Shown piece by piece: positions 6,588-10,655 of a DNA stretch of 10,655 nt. Origin of the DNA: Deltaproteobacteria bacterium (GTDB taxonomy: Bacteria > Desulfobacterota > Anaeroferrophillalia > Anaeroferrophillales > Tharpellaceae); NCBI GenBank assembly GCA_030595135.1, contig JAUVDU010000026.1, positions 1-10,655 on the forward strand, given 5' to 3'. Made by a program: the position numbers and the translations under genes. Below the pieces are notes generated by a model. The model ran no database searches and was not told the DNA's origin. It saw only the letters and a program-made list of their open reading frames with translations. The number at the start of each line of letters is the position of its first letter. Position 1 is the first letter of the stretch.

Positions 6588-6590
6588 TTA
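6574..6590 (+). repeat. 17-bp inverted repeat, left arm
   Basis: ATTCCGGGGACACCTTA is the exact reverse complement of 7297-7313. Its last three bases (6588-6590) are the complement of the transposase TAA stop. Confidence 0.9.
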
Positions 6591-7253
6591 CCTATCTTTA
6601 ACTTTCGGGCCAGGTTTTTGGGGTCTTAGTTTGCGCTTTAAAAGAAGTTCTACTTTGTCAATAAACGAATTCTCTCCTAAAGGTCGTCCGGTTCGTTCAT
6701 GCTTTCTTAATAGCTCGATGTCCGCTTCATGTACGTCCATAGATAAAAATTCTTTCCAGCTTATACCGATCATTTCAAGTAATGGCTTTATTTTGACAAT
6801 ATGATTATCTTCACCTCTCAGATGTGAACCCGCACTGCTCCAGAGCCACTCCTCAGGTTTTTTGACCAAGCCTGCCCGAACCGGATTCAACTCCACGTAT
6901 CTCGTGCATGCCAAAAGATATTCCTCGCCCATGATAAATGATGAAAACCGGCCCTGCCATAAATGGCCTCGCCACTTTTCACGAAAATTGATTCGCCTGG
7001 TGTAGCGTCTGTGCGTTTCTCCAATCGCAAGATTTAAGCCATCTTTGGTTTTTGGTACAGCTATCAGGTGAACGTGGTTGGGCATAAGACAATACGCCCA
7101 AATATCAACATGATATTTTCCACACCATTCGGCCAGTAACTCCAAATAAGCATGGTAATCATCATCATTAAAAAATGTTTGTTGCCGCCGGTTTCCGCGC
7201 TGTGTAATATGATGCGGAATTCCAGGTGCTACTGCTCTCGCCATTCGTGCCAT
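6588..7253 (-). CDS. REP-associated tyrosine transposase (IS200-like Y1 HUH nuclease)
   Basis: The 221-aa protein has an N-terminal MARMARAVAPGIPHHITQRG typical of the TnpA_REP group, the HUH metal-binding motif H60-V-H62 (MPNHVHLIAVP), LWQGRF at 99-103, and the likely catalytic tyrosine Y119 in RYVELNPVRAGLV. The basic C-terminus has GRPLGENSFIDKVE and a Lys/Pro tail. Such enzymes nick single-stranded DNA at REP hairpins and form a 5' phosphotyrosine. The reading frame stays open up to a TTG at 7370, but that extension translates the repeat array, so I chose the ATG at 7253, where family homology begins. No good ribosome binding site precedes it, suggesting weak expression. The key residues appear intact. 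It is convergent with ampG and divergent from recC. Confidence 0.95.
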   Translation of the reverse strand: MARMARAVAPGIPHHITQRGNRRQQTFFNDDDYHAYLELLAEWCGKYHVDIWAYCLMPNHVHLIAVPKTKDGLNLAIGETHRRYTRRINFREKWRGHLWQGRFSSFIMGEEYLLACTRYVELNPVRAGLVKKPEEWLWSSAGSHLRGEDNHIVKIKPLLEMIGISWKEFLSMDVHEADIELLRKHERTGRPLGENSFIDKVELLLKRKLRPQKPGPKVKDR

Positions 7254-7296
7254 AGGGAAATAATAACCAATTTTTAGCTGTATGTCAATAATTAAA

Positions 7297-7313
7297 TAAG
7301 GTGTCCCCGGAAT
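7297..7313 (-). repeat. 17-bp inverted repeat, right arm
   Basis: TAAGGTGTCCCCGGAAT is the exact reverse complement of 6574-6590. The arms enclose the full transposase gene, about 740 bases end to end. The first mismatch falls immediately outside on both sides. Confidence 0.9.
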
Positions 7314-7355
7314 TCCCCGCGGAATTCCCCGTCCCCGGAATTCCCCGGAATTCCC
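7300..7355 (-). repeat. Right array with four GGAATTCC palindromes
   Basis: Read on the minus strand, this array repeats GGAATTCCGGGGAC-like units, inverted relative to the left array. The perfect palindrome GGAATTCC occurs at 7309-7316, 7321-7328, 7337-7344 and 7347-7354, so the block can fold extensively as single-stranded DNA or RNA. Confidence 0.9.
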
Positions 7356-7360
7356 AGCTT

Positions 7361-7389
7361 GCTGGTACAAGGTGCGTCAGCACCCCAGC
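7361..7389. repeat. Bulged hairpin at the right edge of the module
   Basis: GCTGG (7361-7365) and GGTGC (7371-7375) pair with GCACC (7380-7384) and CCAGC (7385-7389) around a GTCA loop, with TACAA (7366-7370) as a one-sided 5-base bulge. An imperfect stem with a bulge is the typical shape of a REP processed by RAYTs. No T tract follows, so it is not an obvious terminator. Confidence 0.5.
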
Positions 7390-7587
7390 TTTGACCCCGT
7401 TCATGAGAGCGAAGCAAAGTTCGCCGTTAGATAATGTTATTTATGATGGATACCAGAATAGTTGCTTTTTGTTTGAATAAAATCTTGCATTCGATGTCGG
7501 ATAATGAGATTGAAATGGGGGTGAACGAAGGAAACGTCGATTTTTGGAAACCTGTCCGAAAAAAGTCACAATTGGGATGAAAAGTTA

Positions 7588-10500
7588 ATGGCCGGTTTTT
7601 TTATTCATACCAGTAACCATCTGGAAGAGTTGGCGCGGGTATTGGCGGCTTTTTTAGTTGAGAAAAAGTCGACCGGGGTTTTGGAGCCCGAGGTTGTGGT
7701 GGTTCCGAGTCGGGGGCTTGAGCGTTGGTTGAAACTCTATCTGGCACGAAGCAATGGAGTTTCGGCAAATCTTGAGTTTCCTTTTCCTCAGGCTTTTCTT
7801 AATCAAGCGGTTTTTGCTGATCTGCGGTGCCGGATTGATCCGACTATGACTGTCAATCCTTTTGCCCAGGAGGCCATGGCCTGGAAAATCTTCTTTGCCC
7901 TTGAACGGGGAGGGGGGCAAGGCCCAGGCTTGGTGCCGGAACTTGATACCTATCTGACCAAGACCGGGGATGAACTCTCCCGTTATCACCTGGCCCTGGC
8001 GTTGGCCGATCTTTTTGATCGTTACCTGCTCTCCCGGCCGGAACTGATTCGAGCCTGGGAGCGGGGAGCTAATCCGCTTAATCAATTTGCCGCATCGCGT
8101 TGGCAGAAAGAGCTTTGGCAAAGTTTAAGTCGGGGACAAGCCCAGGTTCATTTTGCAGCCCTGCATGAACTTGCCAATCAGATGATCTATCCCGAATTTT
8201 TTCCTGAGCCGGCCCCTTTTTCTCTCAAAGAGTTAAGCTCCGCTTTACCCTCCCGTCTTTTTCTTTTTGGTTTTGCCGCCCTGCCCTTTACCTATTTTGA
8301 TCTTTTCAAAGGGCTTTCACGTTTGACCGAGGTTCATCTCTTTTATTGCAATCCTTGTGCTGAGTACTGGGGAGATCAATATCAGGCGGGCGGGGGGAAA
8401 CGCCGCACCAAGGCGGTTTCGCCGGCTGTTGGAGAGTTGCCGGATTCGTCTGTCGGGCACTCTCTATTGGCTTCCTGGGGTCGTTTAGGCCGGGCCTTTT
8501 TTGATCTGGCCGCAACTTTAGAGGTCGATCAGTACAATGAACATTTTGTGACTCCTGATGAGAACTCCCTGCTTGCCCATCTGCAACGCCAAATTCTCTT
8601 TTTAGATCCTCCGGCGAGGCCGGTAAGGTTGAATGATGCTGATCACTCTTTGCAGCTTCACCGCTGTCATGGGCGTCGGCGTGAAGTCGAAATTCTTTAT
8701 GATAATATTTTGGCTGCTCTTGACCGCGACCCGGAGCTGGAGCCTGATGATATCCTGGTCATGGCTCCGGATATTGCTCTTTATGAGCCCTATATCGAAG
8801 CTCTTTTTGCGCATCGGCGACCGTTGTCCGGGCGTCCCCGCTTGGCGGTTTCGCTGGTTAGCTCAAACTCAGCCCTTAAATTACCGGTGATCAGAGCTCT
8901 GTTTGATCTTTTGCGGCTGACCCGAAGTCGTTATCGTTTAAGTGAAGTTTTTGATCTCTTTAGTCAGGATGTGGTTTGCCGTCGTTTTTCGGTTAGCGAA
9001 TCGGGTCTCGAAATGCTTGCGGATTGGTTGCAAAAAGCGGGAGTCAACTGGGGGCTTGACCGTGATTTTCGGCAAGAGACCGTTGGCGTCGGTTTTTCCG
9101 AACACTCTTTTGCCTGGGGACTGGATCGACTTTTGGCCGGTTATGGTCTTTCCGGCAACAGTCTTAGCGGCAGAGGTACGGACGGTTCAGGGGCGGCGGA
9201 AACGGAAATTTGGCCGCAGGGCGAAAACGGATTTATGCCGCTGCCCGGTATCGAAGGCTCGGAATCCCTGGTTTTGGGCTCTTTTTCTGCATTTATTGCG
9301 GCGTTGCATGCGGCCCGCCAGCGCTTGCGCCAAGCTTTGCCGGCAAGTCGGTGGCGGGTGGAACTAAATCGTTTGCTCGATGATTTTATTTTGCCGTCGG
9401 CCGCTGATGATGGTGGTTTGGCCCAATTGTGTCAGGCTTTTGCCATGCTTGATCAGCAACTGGAAAGCGGATCGGGAGGCGTTTTTTCTGAGCGTAAACC
9501 GGATGATAACAGACCGGCTGAGAATAAATCAAATGAGTCTGAAAACGGTTGTTTGAGTACGGAGACGGTTATTGCAGCCCTCGAAAAGGGTTTGGCCGAG
9601 ACCGGTGGCGGAGCCGGTTTTTTTGCCGGCGGGATTACTTTTTCTTCAATTTTGCCGCTTAGGTCTCTGCCCGCTAAGATGATCTGTCTGCTTGGTCTTA
9701 ATGATGGCGAATTCCCGCGCAGCCAGCGGCCGCCATCTTATGATCTTATTGCCGCCGTGCCTCGGGCCGGAGATCGAACGGCGCGGGATGAAGATTGTTA
9801 CCTCTTTTTGGAAACCTTGTTGGCGGCTCGCAAAACCCTGGTTTTAAGTTATCTCGGGCGCGATCCCCAAGATAATCATCTGCGCCCGCCGTCAGTTGTG
9901 GTTAGTGAACTGCTCGACTATATTGAAGAGTGTTTTTCGCCTCCGGTCGAGGTCGGGAGCCTCTCTTTACGTGAATCTCTGCTCTATGACCATCCACCCC
10001 AGTCTTTTAGTTCGCATTATTTTTCATCCCCTGAAACTGCATCTTTTGAAGCTTTTGGGGCTGGGGCTAAGCGCCTTTTTTCCTACGATTGTGTAGAGGC
10101 CGGGATTGCCGCCGATCTGAACCGTCGGCAAAAGTCGGAGCCGAACTTCTGGAGTGCGCCATTGCCCCAGGTTTTGCCCGAGAGGGTAGAACTTTTCGAG
10201 CTGGTTCGCTTTTACGCTAATCCGGCCCGCTATTTTCTGCAAGAGCGTCTCAATATTATACCTGAGATCAGGGACATTGATTGTTTTGACGATAGTGAGC
10301 CTTTTGCTCTGGATGCCCTTGATTCTTATCAACTTTATGACGAGATGATTGCTTGGTTGATGGAGCGTTCAGAGGTTGAACGAAATGATCCCGCAACCGT
10401 TGTCAAATTGGAGGAGCGGCTGGCGGCTGCCGGGAAATTGCCGCCGATGCAGCCGGGAAGGGTAGTTTTTGCTGATAAAGTTAAAACTGCGCTCACGATG

Positions 10501-10655
10501 ACGACCCTTTTGCAGCCTTTTTGTCAGCAGACTCTGCCCTCTTTACAAGAGTCGGTTAGCTTATCACTCGATGGTCACCCAATTGAGATCGGGATAAAAG
10601 TTGCCGGTCTCTATTGTGGAGAGGATGGGGTTATCCGGCAGATTCTCTATCGTCC
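7588..10655 (+). CDS. recC: RecC, exodeoxyribonuclease V gamma subunit (3' end beyond window)
   Basis: One unbroken frame of 1022 codons runs to the window edge without a stop. RecC is the non-catalytic scaffold of RecBCD that splits the duplex, feeds the strands to the RecB and RecD helicases and reads Chi. It aligns by eye with E. coli RecC (1122 aa) over its length: FFIHTSNHLEEL at the start, VPSRGLERWL 39-48, FYCNPCAEYWGD about 252-263, SLLASWGRLGR about 292-302, the ITFSSILPLRSLP block with LLGLNDGEFPR 683-711, RDEDCYLFLE 733-742, and FYANPARYFLQERL 875-888. About 100 residues should be missing. Gly/Ser/Asn-rich inserts lie near residues 520-550 and 625-655. The ATG at 7588 is the only start before an upstream in-frame stop at 7522; its ribosome binding site is weak (GGGATGA). 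recB and recD would be expected downstream. Confidence 0.97.
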   Translation, partial: MAGFFIHTSNHLEELARVLAAFLVEKKSTGVLEPEVVVVPSRGLERWLKLYLARSNGVSANLEFPFPQAFLNQAVFADLRCRIDPTMTVNPFAQEAMAWKIFFALERGGGQGPGLVPELDTYLTKTGDELSRYHLALALADLFDRYLLSRPELIRAWERGANPLNQFAASRWQKELWQSLSRGQAQVHFAALHELANQMIYPEFFPEPAPFSLKELSSALPSRLFLFGFAALPFTYFDLFKGLSRLTEVHLFYCNPCAEYWGDQYQAGGGKRRTKAVSPAVGELPDSSVGHSLLASWGRLGRAFFDLAATLEVDQYNEHFVTPDENSLLAHLQRQILFLDPPARPVRLNDADHSLQLHRCHGRRREVEILYDNILAALDRDPELEPDDILVMAPDIALYEPYIEALFAHRRPLSGRPRLAVSLVSSNSALKLPVIRALFDLLRLTRSRYRLSEVFDLFSQDVVCRRFSVSESGLEMLADWLQKAGVNWGLDRDFRQETVGVGFSEHSFAWGLDRLLAGYGLSGNSLSGRGTDGSGAAETEIWPQGENGFMPLPGIEGSESLVLGSFSAFIAALHAARQRLRQALPASRWRVELNRLLDDFILPSAADDGGLAQLCQAFAMLDQQLESGSGGVFSERKPDDNRPAENKSNESENGCLSTETVIAALEKGLAETGGGAGFFAGGITFSSILPLRSLPAKMICLLGLNDGEFPRSQRPPSYDLIAAVPRAGDRTARDEDCYLFLETLLAARKTLVLSYLGRDPQDNHLRPPSVVVSELLDYIEECFSPPVEVGSLSLRESLLYDHPPQSFSSHYFSSPETASFEAFGAGAKRLFSYDCVEAGIAADLNRRQKSEPNFWSAPLPQVLPERVELFELVRFYANPARYFLQERLNIIPEIRDIDCFDDSEPFALDALDSYQLYDEMIAWLMERSEVERNDPATVVKLEERLAAAGKLPPMQPGRVVFADKVKTALTMTTLLQPFCQQTLPSLQESVSLSLDGHPIEIGIKVAGLYCGEDGVIRQILYR

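Larger units (their letters stand above)
6476..7398 (-). mobile_element. REP-associated tyrosine transposase (RAYT) module with flanking inverted arrays
   Basis: A single transposase gene is bracketed by two arrays sharing the core ATTCCGGGGAC in opposite orientation (6503-6587 and 7300-7355), by a perfect 17-bp inverted repeat, and by outer GGTCAAA (6476-6482) and TTTGACC (7390-7396). This matches the RAYT/REP arrangement, in which a Y1 HUH nuclease is thought to process the flanking repeats. RAYTs are usually single-copy and domesticated, so mobility of the whole unit is not proven. It occupies the space between ampG and recC. Outer limits are an estimate. Confidence 0.7.

Noticed and set aside
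6382..6804. Plus-strand frame crossing the ampG end and the left array
   Set aside because: It overlaps the ampG end in another frame, then translates the repeats and the antisense of the transposase; no ribosome binding site.
7361..7368. E. coli-type Chi site
   Set aside because: The sequence reads GCTGGTAC, not GCTGGTGG, and the host RecC probably reads another sequence.
7254..7370. N-terminal extension of the transposase from a TTG at 7370
   Set aside because: It would translate the GGAATTCC repeat array and has no family similarity; homology starts at the ATG at 7253.
7391..7435. Promoter for recC from TTGACC and GATAAT
   Set aside because: The spacing is about 33 bases, too long for sigma70; nearby TTGAAT and GATAAT (7473, 7500) are also badly spaced.
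7654..8515. Minus-strand frames opposite the start of recC
   Set aside because: They lie within the long recC frame, have no recognisable domains, and recC is supported by strong similarity throughout.

Overview
This window looks like ordinary Gram-negative chromosome, most likely from a deltaproteobacterial-type lineage (Desulfobacterota or Desulfuromonadia). That placement is inference. It rests on an NrfJ-like exported OB-fold protein, AmpG-type muropeptide recycling, a RecBCD-type recC, and an intergenic repeat style (CCGGGGACACC words around an IS200-like REP transposase) that I associate with such genomes. GC content is moderate and coding density is high.

Layout: positions 1-108 hold the C-terminal end of an unrecognised gene, closed by a Rho-independent terminator at 162-190. 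A long leader with a very stable UUCG hairpin precedes a secreted two-OB-fold protein (470-1339, +). This gene converges on a membrane M48 metalloprotease with C-terminal TPRs (1380-3230, -), and the two share one bidirectional terminator. Upstream of the protease on the minus strand are an AtzA/SsnA-type amidohydrolase (3303-4490, -) and a GNAT acetyltransferase (4665-5141, -). Divergent from these is ampG (5258-6472, +, TTG start), the inner-membrane importer of anhydromuropeptides.

Between ampG and the last gene sits a compact REP-associated tyrosine transposase module (about 6476-7398). It has a 221-aa HUH/Y1 transposase on the minus strand, flanked by short tandem arrays in opposite orientation, a perfect 17-bp inverted repeat and weaker outer inverted ends. 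From 7588 to the window end runs one uninterrupted reading frame of 1022 codons, which is recC. It has no stop inside the window. It is the largest gene here.

The genes do not form one pathway. AmpG serves cell-wall recycling, RecC serves double-strand-break repair, and the M48 protease probably serves envelope protein quality control. The items most worth following up are the asymmetric repeat arrays around the transposase with a possible relic at 4595-4617, and the RecC positions that read Chi in E. coli, several of which are replaced here. I see no CRISPR array, tRNA, rRNA or recognisable defence cassette, and no strong evidence for a wholly new system.
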